This document shows positions 48,852 to 59,277 of a DNA stretch of 64,000 nt, piece after piece. The stretch lies in the NCBI RefSeq assembly GCF_030161895.1, contig NZ_BSVB01000001.1, forward strand, positions 2,356,001 to 2,420,000, in the 5' to 3' direction. A program made the position numbers and the translations under genes. A model generated the notes under the pieces. The model searched no databases. It saw only the letters and a list, made by a program, of their open reading frames with translations, and had not been told where the DNA came from. Source of the stretch: Pseudolysinimonas kribbensis (GTDB lineage: Bacteria > Actinomycetota > Actinomycetes > Actinomycetales > Microbacteriaceae). Each line of letters begins with the position of its first letter. Within the stretch, counting starts at the first letter, position 1.

Positions 48852-49524
48852 CTAGCGCGTGACGCTGAGTCTGAAGCACAGGTCCTCGAGTCTGCGACGA
48901 AACCGCGACTTGTCGCCGATCTCGCGCCGCCTCTGGAGCCCACGGCTGTCGACACCACGCCAAGGGAATCGGTGACCGCTGCACCACGGAATTGGCTATC
49001 CAAACATCTTCGTGCCGCGATCGCCCTTGGGATCGTTCTCCTGATCCTGGTCGCTGGAGGAATTACGACCGCAGTAGTGGTCCACGACGCTCAAGCAGCC
49101 GCAGCCGTGGCGGCGAGCGCGGCCAAACATAAGCGGGAGCTCGCGGAGCAGAAAGCCGCTGATCAGAAAGCTAAGGACGATGCTGAGCGCGAAAGTCGGA
49201 AGGAATCAGTTACGGAGATTGAGAACTCGGTGAAGGAGATGGCCCAAAAGGACGTGACGGAGGGCGTCCTGGATGGCCCAATCATTAGCGCGACGTGTGA
49301 TCCCGTCAGCGGCTCAACCGACGACCTCACGGATCAGACGACCACGTTCAACTGCTTCGTTGCGAACAAGGACAACGGCGATGGAACTTTCAGTGGGTAC
49401 TACTTCAACGCGACGATGAACTGGTCCAGCGGTAGCTACACGTACGGTCTTGGGAAGGCGGGGTAGGGCCGGCGTTAGGCCTCGAGACCGCGGCGGATCC
49501 GGCTCCTCGGCCGCTCCCACCCGC

Positions 49525-51386
49525 TCAGCGCGGCGTGACGGCGGTGATCGACGACACGGGCAGGGTGCGCTCGATGTCGGCGCGGCGATCCCGTGCTCGC
49601 AGCCGTCCACCCGCGAGGGATGCCGGTTCGACCAGGTACTCCACGTCGCTGCCGTCGGGCAGCCGCACGCTCACGACCACGGTCATCCGGTTCTTGACCG
49701 CGAGCTCGAGCTGCCGCTCGAGCCACGCGCGTCCGGTGTCGGCGGGCTCGGCGGCGGCACCGCTGCGCACGTGCTGCACGAGCAGCACCGCGGTGTCGTC
49801 GCTCGTGACCCGCTCACCGGCCGCGCGACGGTGACGCGGGGGCGGGACGATCGTGCCCACGGCATCCTCGGTGACGACCGCGTACCGGGCCTCGACGAGC
49901 GCGTCGTAGAGCACCTCCTCGGTGTAGCGGCACAGCAGCCGGTTCCCGTCGCGGACGAGGTCGAGCGCCGCGAGCGCGGGGTCGACGGCGAGCGGCTCGA
50001 GCAGCGCCGCGTCGGAGGCGCGCACGTACGAGAGCGACCCCTGCACGACACCGGGGTCGAGCGCGCCGACCCGCAGGCTCCCGAACCGCTGCGCCGTGTC
50101 GTCGAGCAGGTACTCGACCGGCTGCGGCACACCCGTGAGCGAGGTCGCCGCGAGGAAGTCCCGGATGCCGTCGACCGTCTCGCCGGCGACGAGCGCCCGG
50201 GTGATGCTCGCCTCGCTCACGCGGTACGTGGAGGCGAGCTCGAGCGTCTCCACGTCGGCGATGCGGCGCATGCGGTCGTCGACCTCCGCCACGAGCGGAC
50301 CGGGCGCGATGGCGGACAGATCCGGCTGCAGGTAGATGCGGTCGACCTCGGTCGGGAACAGCGCGCGCATCGCCTCGGATGCCGCCTCCTCCCCGTCGAC
50401 GAGCAGCGCGGCCCCCGCGGTCGACGGCGTCGCCCCGCTCAGCAGGCCCAGCAGCTCCGCCTCCCGCGCGACGACCATGACGCGATCGCGCACCCAGTCG
50501 CCGCCGGCCGGGAACAGCCACGCGACGAAGTCGAGAAGGCCCTCGCCCCACTGGGCGTGGGCCCGGCTGCGCAGCAGGACGAGCAGGTCGTCGGGCAGTC
50601 GCTCGAGCCACGCGCCGGCGAGCCGGGCCCAGCGCTCGAGGCGGGGTCGCCGCAGCCACCCGGCCGCATCGACATCCGGGATCCAGCTGCCGCCGTCGAG
50701 CCGAGCGAGTCCGGCGCGGGAGGCGACGTCGAGCAGCCGGTCGACGGTGTCGCCCTCGATGCCGGCGGCGGCCGCGAGACGGCGGCCGTCGGGCAGGGCG
50801 ACCCCGCCGCGGGACAGCTGCCGTGCCGGCTGCGCGTCGAGGGCGCGGAGGAGTTCGCTCACCGTGGTGGTCGTGGCGAACGCACGCTCGGCCGCGCCGC
50901 GGTCGACGAAGCGGGCGTCGGTCTCGCTCACCGGCTCGAGCGCGGCGGGCGGCGGATCGGCGATCAGGTGCTCACGCGTCGGCAGGCCGAACGCCGGCCA
51001 CGCGCGCAGCTGCTCGACCACGGCATCCCAGGGCGCGTATCGGCCGGATTCGACCCCGAGCAGCGCGACGTCCTCGGCGACGCGCGCCCGCTGCTCCACC
51101 TCGTCGACCGTCGCGCCGAGCTCCTCGGCGAGGCGGACGGCCGTCGGAGCCCCTCGGTCGCGGCGAGCTCGCCGGCGGTGGCGAGCAGGGCGAGCACGGG
51201 ACGGTCGAGCCGCTGCAGGGCGGCCTGGACCGACCCGCGATCGAGCAGCGCCTCGGCCAGGTCGAAGAAGTCGTCGATGCCGTGCGCGCGCACACCGCGC
51301 GCCGCCACGAGCCGAGCGAGGGCCGCGTCGTCGAGCCCGCGCAGTCGCGCGGCGAGGCCGAGCGCCGAGCCGCTACTGGCCGGCAT
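49525..51386 (-). CDS. Helicase_C_3 (helicase-associated) domain protein (frame broken near 51147)
   Basis: About 620 residues, the actinobacterial XPB-associated protein: an N-terminal helical half (LAARLRGLDDAALARLVAARG, DDFFDLAEALLD, LLATAGELAATEG) and a C-terminal half with LQPDLSAIAPGPL, ITRALVAGETVDGIRDFLAATS and VPQPVEYLLDD typical of Helicase_C_3. One G is missing near 51147 (ATEGAPTAVRLAEELG). In relatives it is next to the XPB gene; here 2.1 kb of DUF2510 gene plus IS lie between. Probably a partner in repair, not shown. Confidence 0.85.
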
Positions 51387-51633
51387 CGAGTCGGCGCCTG
51401 CGGGTGTTCATGACGACGATGAGGACGATGGCGAGCACGAGCGCCGCCGGCAATCCGACAAGCGGCAGGATCGCCACCACCGGCCAGACGCCGGAGCCGA
51501 GGTCGGCGACGTGCGCCGCTCGGGCGACGAGCAGGGCGACGATCGCGACGATGGTCAGCCCGGTCACGGCGGCGAGGACGAAAGCCAGCACACGTTCGGT
51601 ACGATTGAGCGGTACCGCGGTGCTTTTGGCCAT
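51373..51633 (-). CDS. Small two-helix membrane protein (86 aa)
   Basis: Two hydrophobic helices (VLAFVLAAVTGLTIVAIVALLVA and VVAILPLVGLPAALVLAIVL) and a basic C-terminus (NTRRRRLDAGQ). Its end overlaps the start of the helicase-associated gene by 14 bases, so they are probably coupled. Function unknown. Confidence 0.7.
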   Translation of the reverse strand: MAKSTAVPLNRTERVLAFVLAAVTGLTIVAIVALLVARAAHVADLGSGVWPVVAILPLVGLPAALVLAIVLIVVMNTRRRRLDAGQ

Positions 51634-51685
51634 CGCACCAGGATAGGGCCCGGGCTGCGGCCGAGATCGAGGAAGAGGTCGGGCG

Positions 51686-52062
51686 ATGCCCACCGGCAAG
51701 GTCAAGTTCTACGACGAGGACAAGGGCTTCGGCTTCATCGCATCCGATGACGGCGAGGAGGTCTTCCTGCACGCCTCCGCGCTGCCCGCCGGCACCACCG
51801 TGCGATCGGGTTCGCGCCTCGAGTTCGGCGTCGCCCAGGGCAAGCGCGGCGCGCAGGCGCTCTCGGTGCGCGTGCTCGACACCCCCACGAGCCTCAGCAA
51901 GATCAACCGCCGCTCGGCCGACGACATGGCGGTGGTGATCGGCGACCTCGTCACGCTGCTCGACGGGATCGGCAACGGGCTCCGTCGCGGCAAGTACCCC
52001 GACCGCGCCCACGGTGCCAAGATCGCGGCCGTGCTGCGCAAGGTCGCGGACGACCTGGACTC

Positions 52063-52066
<4 letters not shown>
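51686..52066 (+). CDS. Cold-shock domain protein with C-terminal extension
   Basis: A 126-residue protein. N-terminal cold-shock domain (residues 1-66) with RNP1 KGFGFI and RNP2 VFLHASAL, so it binds single-stranded RNA/DNA. The last 55 residues form a helical extension (SADDMAVVIGDLVTLLDGI, KIAAVLRKVADDLDS) seen in actinobacterial homologues. Coupled to the next gene by GTGA. Confidence 0.92.
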
Positions 52067-53947
<1,881 letters not shown>

Positions 53948-54005
53948 CTAGAAGGCGATTAGGGTTGATCCGTCCGGGCTCCACCCTCGGGCGCCGGGAG
54001 CACGC

Positions 54006-54698
54006 ATGACCGATCTCGTCGACACGACGGAGATGTACCTCCGCACGATCCTCGACCTCGAGGAGGAGGGCATCACCGCCCTGCGCGCGCGCATCTCGGA
54101 GCGCCTCGGTCACTCCGGCCCGACCGTCTCGCAGACGATCGCGCGCATGGAGCGCGACGGCCTCGTGCGGGTCGAGGGCGACCGTCACCTCGAGCTCACG
54201 CCCGAGGGCCGCACCCGCGCGCTGCACGTCATGCGCAAGCACCGGCTCGCGGAGCGGCTTCTCGCCGACGTCATCGGCCTGGACTGGGCTTATGTGCACG
54301 ACGAGGCCTGCCGTTGGGAGCACGTGATGAGCGAGCAGGTGGAGCGCCGCCTGCTCGAGCTGCTCGATCACCCGACCGAGTCGCCCTACGGCAACCCGAT
54401 CCCCGCCCTCGACGAGCTCGGGGATGCGCCCGCCGGCCGCTTCCTCGAGGGCGTCGTCAACATCGTCGACCGCACCGCGGGCAGCCCCGCGACGGTCACC
54501 GGCACGATCAAGCGTCTCGGCGAGCCGGTGCAGTTCGAGCCCGAGCTGCTGGCGCAGCTGCAATCGGCGGGAGTCGTGCCCGGTGCCACGGCGCAGGTCT
54601 CGGCCGCGGGCTCCTACGTGCTCGTGCAGGTGGAGGGCTTCGGCGACGGGCTGGAGCTGCCGTCCGAAGTCGCGCAGCACGTCTACATCGCGGCCTGA
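54006..54698 (+). CDS. DtxR/IdeR-family metal-dependent regulator
   Basis: A 230-residue regulator. N-terminal winged helix (DTTEMYLRTILDLEEEG; GPTVSQTIARMERDGLV), dimerisation domain (RKHRLAERLLADVIGL, DEACRWEHVMSEQVERRL) and a C-terminal SH3/FeoA-like domain. Metal ligands of DtxR are recognisable: Met in TTEMYL and the Cys-x-x-Glu-His of ACRWEH. It senses Fe(II) or Mn(II) and represses uptake genes. Intact; divergent from serC. Confidence 0.92.
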   Translation: MTDLVDTTEMYLRTILDLEEEGITALRARISERLGHSGPTVSQTIARMERDGLVRVEGDRHLELTPEGRTRALHVMRKHRLAERLLADVIGLDWAYVHDEACRWEHVMSEQVERRLLELLDHPTESPYGNPIPALDELGDAPAGRFLEGVVNIVDRTAGSPATVTGTIKRLGEPVQFEPELLAQLQSAGVVPGATAQVSAAGSYVLVQVEGFGDGLELPSEVAQHVYIAA

Positions 54699-54714
54699 GC
54701 CCTCGCGGCACCAC

Positions 54715-54728
54715 CCCAGATCTGGGGC
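54715..54728. repeat. Perfect 14-base palindrome after dtxR-family gene
   Basis: CCCCAGATCTGGGG is perfectly self-complementary. A related CCCCTACATCTGGG follows at 54746-54759. Could be a regulatory site or part of the transcript end. Confidence 0.5.
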
Positions 54729-54756
54729 CTCCATGGGCCCTCCACCCCTACATCTG

Positions 54757-54778
54757 GGATGAGATTCTCCTCATCCCG
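54757..54778 (+). terminator. Hairpin downstream of dtxR-family gene
   Basis: GGGATGAG and CTCATCCC pair over 8 bp around ATTCTC. No T-run. It probably ends the dtxR-family transcript before the NlpC/P60 leader. Confidence 0.5.
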
Positions 54779-54956
54779 CCGCGTCGATGTGACAAGGGGT
54801 GGCACCTCCCTTAGGCTCGACGGGTCCTCTCGGCCACGCATGCCGGTCGGAGGCCGCACTGCAGGGCGTCTCGTTCACCCATCCTCTGCAGCGCGACGTG
54901 ACATACGACAGGGATGGGGCCGGACCCGAGAGCGGCCGAGACGCGAGGAGACCTCC

Positions 54957-55721
54957 TTGCTTTCTGGAAACAGCGGCACCCGAGCCGCCGATTCGAACCC
55001 CACGACCGCCCTCGCCTCCCGTACCCCGGCATCCACCCGCACCCGGGTCCGTCCGGGATGGCTCAACCTGGCCGTCGTCGCGGTCGCCGTTCCGGCGATC
55101 TTCTGCACGGTCGCGCTGCCCGCGTACGCCGCGACGAAGCCCCCGGCGTCGTCCGCCGGTGCCGCCGCCTCCGCCCAGCTCGAGAAGCTCAAGGAGGCAG
55201 GCGCCCAGACGACCGTCGTCGATGCCGCGGCCCTGAGCGTCGGTGCGCGCGACGCCTATTCGGCCACCTCGGCGGCGGAGCTGCGTCGCGCCGAGCTGAA
55301 GGCGCAGATGGCCGCCCGCGCCCGCCTCTACAACGGGCCGTCCGTGAGCCAGCTGCTCGCGCACCCGCCGTACCCCGGCTTCAGCCTCGCCGCCGTCGCG
55401 GCGGTCGCCCAGAAGTATCAGGGCGTGCCCTATGTCTACGGCGGGGCCACGCCCGCCGGCTTCGACTGCTCCGGATTCGTGGAGTACGTCTACGCGCAGT
55501 TCGGTGTCGCACTCCCGCACTCGTCGCGCGCGCAGGGCGCCCTGCCGCGGATCGCGCCGAGCGCGGCCGTGCCTGGCGACATCGTCGTGTTCGACACCGG
55601 CAGCCACGTCGGCATCTATCTCGGCGGCAACATGATGATCCACGCCCCGTACCCGGGCCGCACGGTGTCGATCCAGGCGATCTACACGACGAACCACTAC
55701 TTCGTCCGCGCCGGCATCTGA
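54957..55721 (+). CDS. Secreted NlpC/P60 cell-wall hydrolase
   Basis: A 254-residue exported peptidoglycan endopeptidase. Signal peptide (LNLAVVAVAVPAIFCTVALPAYA) with a long N-region, a helical middle part with RDAYSATSAAELRR, and a C-terminal NlpC/P60 domain (about 145-254): Cys in FDCSGFVEYVY, His in GSHVGIYLG and a polar residue in MMIHAPYPG. TTG start with GAGGAG upstream is preferred. The 258 bases before it have hairpin-forming GC stretches but no riboswitch I can identify. It shares a motif with the CHAP protein at 56649. Confidence 0.87.
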   Translation: MLSGNSGTRAADSNPTTALASRTPASTRTRVRPGWLNLAVVAVAVPAIFCTVALPAYAATKPPASSAGAAASAQLEKLKEAGAQTTVVDAAALSVGARDAYSATSAAELRRAELKAQMAARARLYNGPSVSQLLAHPPYPGFSLAAVAAVAQKYQGVPYVYGGATPAGFDCSGFVEYVYAQFGVALPHSSRAQGALPRIAPSAAVPGDIVVFDTGSHVGIYLGGNMMIHAPYPGRTVSIQAIYTTNHYFVRAGI

Positions 55722-55815
55722 GCGCGACGGCGGAGCGCGCGCATGTCGTTCTCCCTCTGGTTAACAAGGAGCGGCTAGCCTGGTGACCTCGGCGACGAGG
55801 AAACCAGGAGAGCCC

Positions 55816-55917
55816 ATGCGGTCCACGAGCAGCATCCGCACCACGGATGCCCGCGCGTGCTTCCGCATATGGCACAGCATCCAGCCGGTCGTGCACTGTC
55901 ACGTCCGGAACAGGTAG
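55816..55917 (+). CDS. Leader peptide ORF (33 aa) upstream of HNH gene
   Basis: ATG preceded by CAGGAGAG at good spacing. The 33-residue product is Arg/His-rich with three His, two Cys and one Trp, mostly in the second half (ACFRIWHSIQPVVHCHVRNR). Its TAG stop supplies the first base of the following terminator stem, so a ribosome reaching the stop would mask the hairpin. Not recognised as a known leader. Confidence 0.5.
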   Translation: MRSTSSIRTTDARACFRIWHSIQPVVHCHVRNR

Positions 55918-55948
55918 GCGCTGTCGTTCGCGACGGCGCCTTTTCTGT
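55917..55948 (+). terminator. Intrinsic terminator / attenuator
   Basis: GGCGCTGTCG pairs with CGACGGCGCC around a TTCG tetraloop, followed by TTTTCTGTGT. A classical factor-independent terminator between the leader ORF and the HNH gene, both on the plus strand. Confidence 0.85.
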
Positions 55949-55975
55949 GTGCTCCTCCCGGCATCCGGCGAGTCG

Positions 55976-56005
55976 GGGCATCGAATGCCCGCAAGCCGTG
56001 CGGGC
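55976..56005 (+). promoter_or_regulatory. Two mutually exclusive hairpins before the HNH start
   Basis: GGGCAT/ATGCCC (55976-55981 with 55985-55990) and GCCCGCA/TGCGGGC (55987-55993 with 55999-56005) share the bases GCCC, so only one can form. The second is followed by GCTTTC and the GAGAGGAG ribosome site. Confidence 0.45.
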
Positions 56006-56025
56006 GCTTTCGAGAGGAGCACCGC

Positions 56026-56523
56026 ATGCGCACCCTGGTTCTCAATGCCGGCTACGAGCCGCTCGCCGTCGTGTCGTTCAAGCGAGCGCTGGTGCTCGTG
56101 CTCGAGGGCAAGGCGACGCTGCTGGCGCGCGACGAGGCCCATCCCGTGCTGAGCGCGGCGGGGGAGTGGGACCGGCCGTCGGTCATCCTGCTGCGGCGCT
56201 ACGTGCGGGTGCCCACCGGACGGGCCGTTCCGGTGTCGCGGCGCGGGGTGCTGCGCCGCGACGGGCAGCGCTGTGCGTACTGCGCCGCCTCGGCATCCAC
56301 GATCGATCACGTCATGCCGCGCTCCCGCGGCGGCGCCGACAGCTGGGAGAACCTCGTCGCGTGCTGCCTGCGCTGCAACAACGTCAAGGGCGACCGGACA
56401 CCGCAGGAGATGGGGTGGACGCTGCGGCACCAGCCGCACGCCCCGTACGGCACCGCCTGGCTCGTGCGCGGGGTCGAGCGGTCGCTGCCGCAGTGGGAGG
56501 AATTCCTCGCTCCGGCGGCCTGA
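56026..56523 (+). CDS. HNH endonuclease-family protein
   Basis: A 165-residue protein. The first 70 residues (MRTLVLNAGYEPLAVVSFKR, LVLEGKATLL) form the domain usual in actinobacterial stand-alone HNH proteins. The nuclease core has zinc Cys pairs (CAYC; CCLRCN) and the active-site His in STIDHVMPRSRGGADSWENLV. Strong GAGAGGAG ribosome site. Expression appears to require passing the terminator upstream. Target unknown; no mobile context. Confidence 0.87.
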   Translation: MRTLVLNAGYEPLAVVSFKRALVLVLEGKATLLARDEAHPVLSAAGEWDRPSVILLRRYVRVPTGRAVPVSRRGVLRRDGQRCAYCAASASTIDHVMPRSRGGADSWENLVACCLRCNNVKGDRTPQEMGWTLRHQPHAPYGTAWLVRGVERSLPQWEEFLAPAA

Positions 56524-56648
56524 CGAGACGAGCCTCGCTCGACTATGCATCCGCATGCGCCCGACGGGGCGACATCCCGTTATCTCAACGTGACAATCGC
56601 CTCCGCGTCGCGTAGCCTCGGTCGAGTCGCCAACCCGGAGGCTATGTT

Positions 56649-57908
56649 TTGACGGACCGTGAGACGCCAGATCCTTTGGCCTTTCTCTTCGGTGGATCGA
56701 CGGACGAGAACTCGATGACGTCCGGCTCCACCGAGTCTGTGCACCCCTTCGCCGGTGCGGCCGCGAGCCCGGTGCCGGTCACCGAGCCCGCCGCTGCGGT
56801 GTACCGCTCGCGTCGCGAGATGCGTGCCGCCGGCGGCTACCTGCAGGCGGTGGCCCAGCCCACGCCCGCGACGGCTCCGGATGCGGTGGCCGCGTCGACC
56901 GCGTCCATCCCGGTGGTCGATGCGTTCGCGGCCCTCTTCGACGCCGCGCCCTCGTCCACCGAGGCCGCGTCCGCCGCGGTCGTCCCGGCAGTGATCGCGG
57001 TCCCCGCGGTGCCGGTGCCTCCCGCCGACTACGAAGCACCCGATTTCACGCTGCCGGCCGTCGAGGCGCCGACCTCGCGTCGTGCCCTGCGCGAGGCGCA
57101 GGCCTCCGTGAACGCGAACCGCGCGCCGCGCGATCGCCCCGCGCGCGCGAGCCGGCCCGAGAAGGCGCGGCTCGAGGCCGCCCCCGGTGGCCAGGGCAAG
57201 AAGCTGCGCGAGCGCCTGACAGCCGCCGGGGTCATGGTGCTCGTCGGCGGACTCTTCGCCGGTGTCGCGCTCCCGGCCTACGCCGACAGCGGATCGGGCG
57301 GCGTCGCCGTGGTCGCGCCGCATGCGCACGGTGCTCAGGCACTCGGTGTCAGCGGCACCTCGTTCGACAAGGCCAGCGCCGTGAAGCGCGACTCCTACAG
57401 CGCGACGAGCGCCGAGGATCTGCGCGCCCTCTACGCAAGCGCCCTTCGGCAGCAGAACCTCGGGGCGTTCCTCGCCTCCGGCTCCGCCTCCAAGGGCAAC
57501 GACTACCCGTGGCCGTCGGAGCTCTCGCGCAACCAGGGCGGCGGCCTGTCGCCGCTCGGCTACTACTACCGCGAGTGCGTCGACTTCGTCGCATGGCGGC
57601 TCAACCGCGATGCCGGAGCCGGCGCCAACGGCCCGTGGGTGTGGACCTGGAGCCAGCTCACCCCGAGCGGCGGCAACGCCAGCCAGTGGAAGGCCGCGTG
57701 GCTGAATCACGGCTGGGCGACCGGCACGACCCCGCAGGTGGGCGCGGTGGCCTGGTTCCCCGGCCAGAATCACGTCGCGTACGTCTCCGGCATCCTGCAG
57801 AGCGGCGAGATCGTGATCGACGAGTACAACATGGGCGGTCGTCACGAGTACGACCAGCGCGTGATCAGCCCGTCGACCGTCGAGTTCCTCTACGCGCCTC
57901 CGCGGTAG
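56649..57908 (+). CDS. CHAP-domain cell-wall hydrolase with N-terminal cytoplasmic region
   Basis: A 419-residue protein. About 190 residues of Ala/Val/Pro-rich sequence with SRREMRAAGG and SRRALREAQ precede one membrane helix or internal signal (LTAAGVMVLVGGLFAGVALPAYA). Outside follow RDSYSATSAEDLRALYA and a CHAP domain with catalytic Cys in YYYRECVDFVAWRLN and His in FPGQNHVAYVSGI. Amidase or endopeptidase action on peptidoglycan is expected. TTG start 8 bases after GGAGG. The 125-base upstream gap contains AACGTGACA, also seen before the NlpC gene. Confidence 0.85.
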   Translation: MTDRETPDPLAFLFGGSTDENSMTSGSTESVHPFAGAAASPVPVTEPAAAVYRSRREMRAAGGYLQAVAQPTPATAPDAVAASTASIPVVDAFAALFDAAPSSTEAASAAVVPAVIAVPAVPVPPADYEAPDFTLPAVEAPTSRRALREAQASVNANRAPRDRPARASRPEKARLEAAPGGQGKKLRERLTAAGVMVLVGGLFAGVALPAYADSGSGGVAVVAPHAHGAQALGVSGTSFDKASAVKRDSYSATSAEDLRALYASALRQQNLGAFLASGSASKGNDYPWPSELSRNQGGGLSPLGYYYRECVDFVAWRLNRDAGAGANGPWVWTWSQLTPSGGNASQWKAAWLNHGWATGTTPQVGAVAWFPGQNHVAYVSGILQSGEIVIDEYNMGGRHEYDQRVISPSTVEFLYAPPR

Positions 57909-58060
57909 TCCGGCGCGGCTCGGCCCGTGAGGTGACGCGGCGCGGGTGCGCACCGTAACCTGACCGCACGAACGCCACCTCGATCCCCGCGGCCACGACC
58001 GCGCCTCACGCCGGGCGCCGGCGACGTCGGGTCGCGCTGGCCGGCATCCGGATCGCGCTC

Positions 58061-59047
58061 GTGCCGGTCGCCGGTGTGCTCATCGCGACGGTCATCGTGC
58101 CGCAGTTCGGCGAGGCGGCGCGGGCGCTGCGCGCCGTCGGAACGGTGTCGCCGCCGCTCGTGACGGCGGGCGTCGTGCTCGAGCTGATCTCGCTCGCGGC
58201 GTTCGCGCTGCTGACCCGGCACGCGTTCCCGTTCGCGGTGCGGCCGCGATTCGGCACGGTGCTGCGGGCCGACCTGATCAGCGTCGGCATCGGCAACACC
58301 CTGCCGTTCGGTGCGGCGCCGGCGCTGGCCGCGCGGGTGCGGCTCTTCGTCCTCGCCGGAGCGCCGGCGGCGGCCGCGACGGGGGCGATCGTCGTCGAGG
58401 GCGTCGTCTCGAACCAGGCGCTGGCCGCGATCTTCGGCGCGGGGATGCTGGGCTCCTCCGGCCTGCTGTCGGGCCTGGACCGCGGAGCGGTCGCCGCGGG
58501 CGCGCCCCATGGCCTGACCTGGACGGTCGGCCTGATCGGCTGCGCCGCCCTGGTCGGCTGCGCGGTCGGCCTGATCGGTCTCACGTTGCTGCGCCGCCCG
58601 GCGCTCGTGCTGCTCGCCCGCATCACCCGCCCGCTCGGTGCGGCGCGGTCGGCAGCGGTCGTCGAGTTCGTCGACTCGACCCTGACGGTCATCGCCGCCG
58701 CTTCGGCCGACCGACGGCGGCTCGGTGCGGTCGCGCTGTGGGCGAGCGTGAACTGGCTCGCGGATGCCGCCGCGCTCGGCGTGCTGCTCGCCGCGTTCGG
58801 GGAGCGACTGCCGATCGCGTCGCTGTTCTTCGCCTATGGGCTCGCCGCCATCCTGAACGCCGTGCCGCTCACGCCCGGCGGCGTGGGCATCGTCGAGGGG
58901 GTGCTCGTGCCCGTGCTGGTCGGGCTCGGCGTACCCGGCGGTCGCGCGGTGCTCGCCGTCACGGCGTGGCGGCTCGTGCAGTTCTGGATGCCGATCCCGA
59001 TCGCGGCGCTCGCCGCGGCCACGCTGCTGCGACGGCGCCGCCGGTAG
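58061..59047 (+). CDS. Lysylphosphatidylglycerol synthase TM-region / flippase-like membrane protein
   Basis: A 328-residue polytopic protein of the UPF0104/LPG_synthase_TM group: VGIGNTLPFGAAPALAARVRLF, WASVNWLADAAALGVLL, FFAYGLAAILNAVPLTPGGVGIVEGVL. It may move or modify membrane lipids. The GTG used here is the only standard start in frame, but the same frame stays open upstream for 34 codons with an Arg-rich stretch, so the true N-terminus may be longer and a further indel is possible. Confidence 0.78.
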   Translation: MPVAGVLIATVIVPQFGEAARALRAVGTVSPPLVTAGVVLELISLAAFALLTRHAFPFAVRPRFGTVLRADLISVGIGNTLPFGAAPALAARVRLFVLAGAPAAAATGAIVVEGVVSNQALAAIFGAGMLGSSGLLSGLDRGAVAAGAPHGLTWTVGLIGCAALVGCAVGLIGLTLLRRPALVLLARITRPLGAARSAAVVEFVDSTLTVIAAASADRRRLGAVALWASVNWLADAAALGVLLAAFGERLPIASLFFAYGLAAILNAVPLTPGGVGIVEGVLVPVLVGLGVPGGRAVLAVTAWRLVQFWMPIPIAALAAATLLRRRRR

Positions 59048-59060
59048 ACTCGACCGGCCC

Positions 59061-59132
59061 GCCTCTGTAGCTCAATGGAAGAGCAGTTCCGTCCTAAGGA
59101 AAGGGTTGGGGGTTCGAGTCCCTCCAGGGGCA
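59061..59132 (+). tRNA. tRNA-Arg (anticodon CCT)
   Basis: Acceptor GCCTCTG pairs with CAGGGGC, D arm TAGCTCAATGGAAGAGCA, anticodon loop GTCCTAA on a stem TTCC/GGAA, T arm GGGGGTTCGAGTCCCTC. Discriminator A; CCA not encoded. Reads AGG. The 145 bases after it hold no gene. Confidence 0.93.
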
Positions 59133-59277
59133 CAGCTCGTCCGGTCGGCATCCGCATCGCCTTCTCACGGGCCACGGATCCGCGGGTTCGCCAGCAGGGT
59201 ACTTGAAGCCGGCGAGCCGTGATTCAGGCGCCACCGCGTTCGCGAACAGGCACCAGAACGCCCTCGTGATCGCCCCG

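Larger units (their letters stand above)
47680..49466 (+). pseudogene. DUF2510 membrane protein gene interrupted by an IS481-family element
   Basis: The left part (47680-47770) encodes a DUF2510 domain, MPEGWFPHPTDPDQELHWDG followed by SKWTGESRPL. The right part (48852-49466) encodes a linker, a transmembrane helix (AIALGIVLLILVAGGITTA), a charged Ala/Lys/Glu coiled coil and a small C-terminal domain (ISATCDPVSGSTDD, NCFVANKDNGDG). Removing the element and one CTAG joins the two in frame into 233 residues. As it stands the left frame runs into the element and stops at 47835 after 51 residues. GGAG precedes the ATG. Codon use is less G/C-biased than the neighbours, suggesting acquisition. Function unknown. 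Confidence 0.88.

Noticed and set aside
47766..48857. Six-base target duplication (TCTAGA/TCTAGC) for the IS
   Set aside because: The outer bases do not match on both sides; only CTAG is exactly duplicated, with the element ends taken as ATGTACC and GGTACAT.
49450..51750. A 766-codon open frame on the plus strand
   Set aside because: Entirely antisense to the helicase-associated gene, with Arg/Gly/Ala/Asp-rich composition and no domain.
54699..54956. c-di-AMP (ydaO) riboswitch before the NlpC/P60 gene
   Set aside because: Such riboswitches precede similar genes in actinobacteria, but I could not match the conserved core; only generic hairpins are seen.
56026..56523. HNH protein as part of a homing intron or intein
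   Set aside because: It is a free-standing gene with its own ribosome site and leader, and no split host gene surrounds it.
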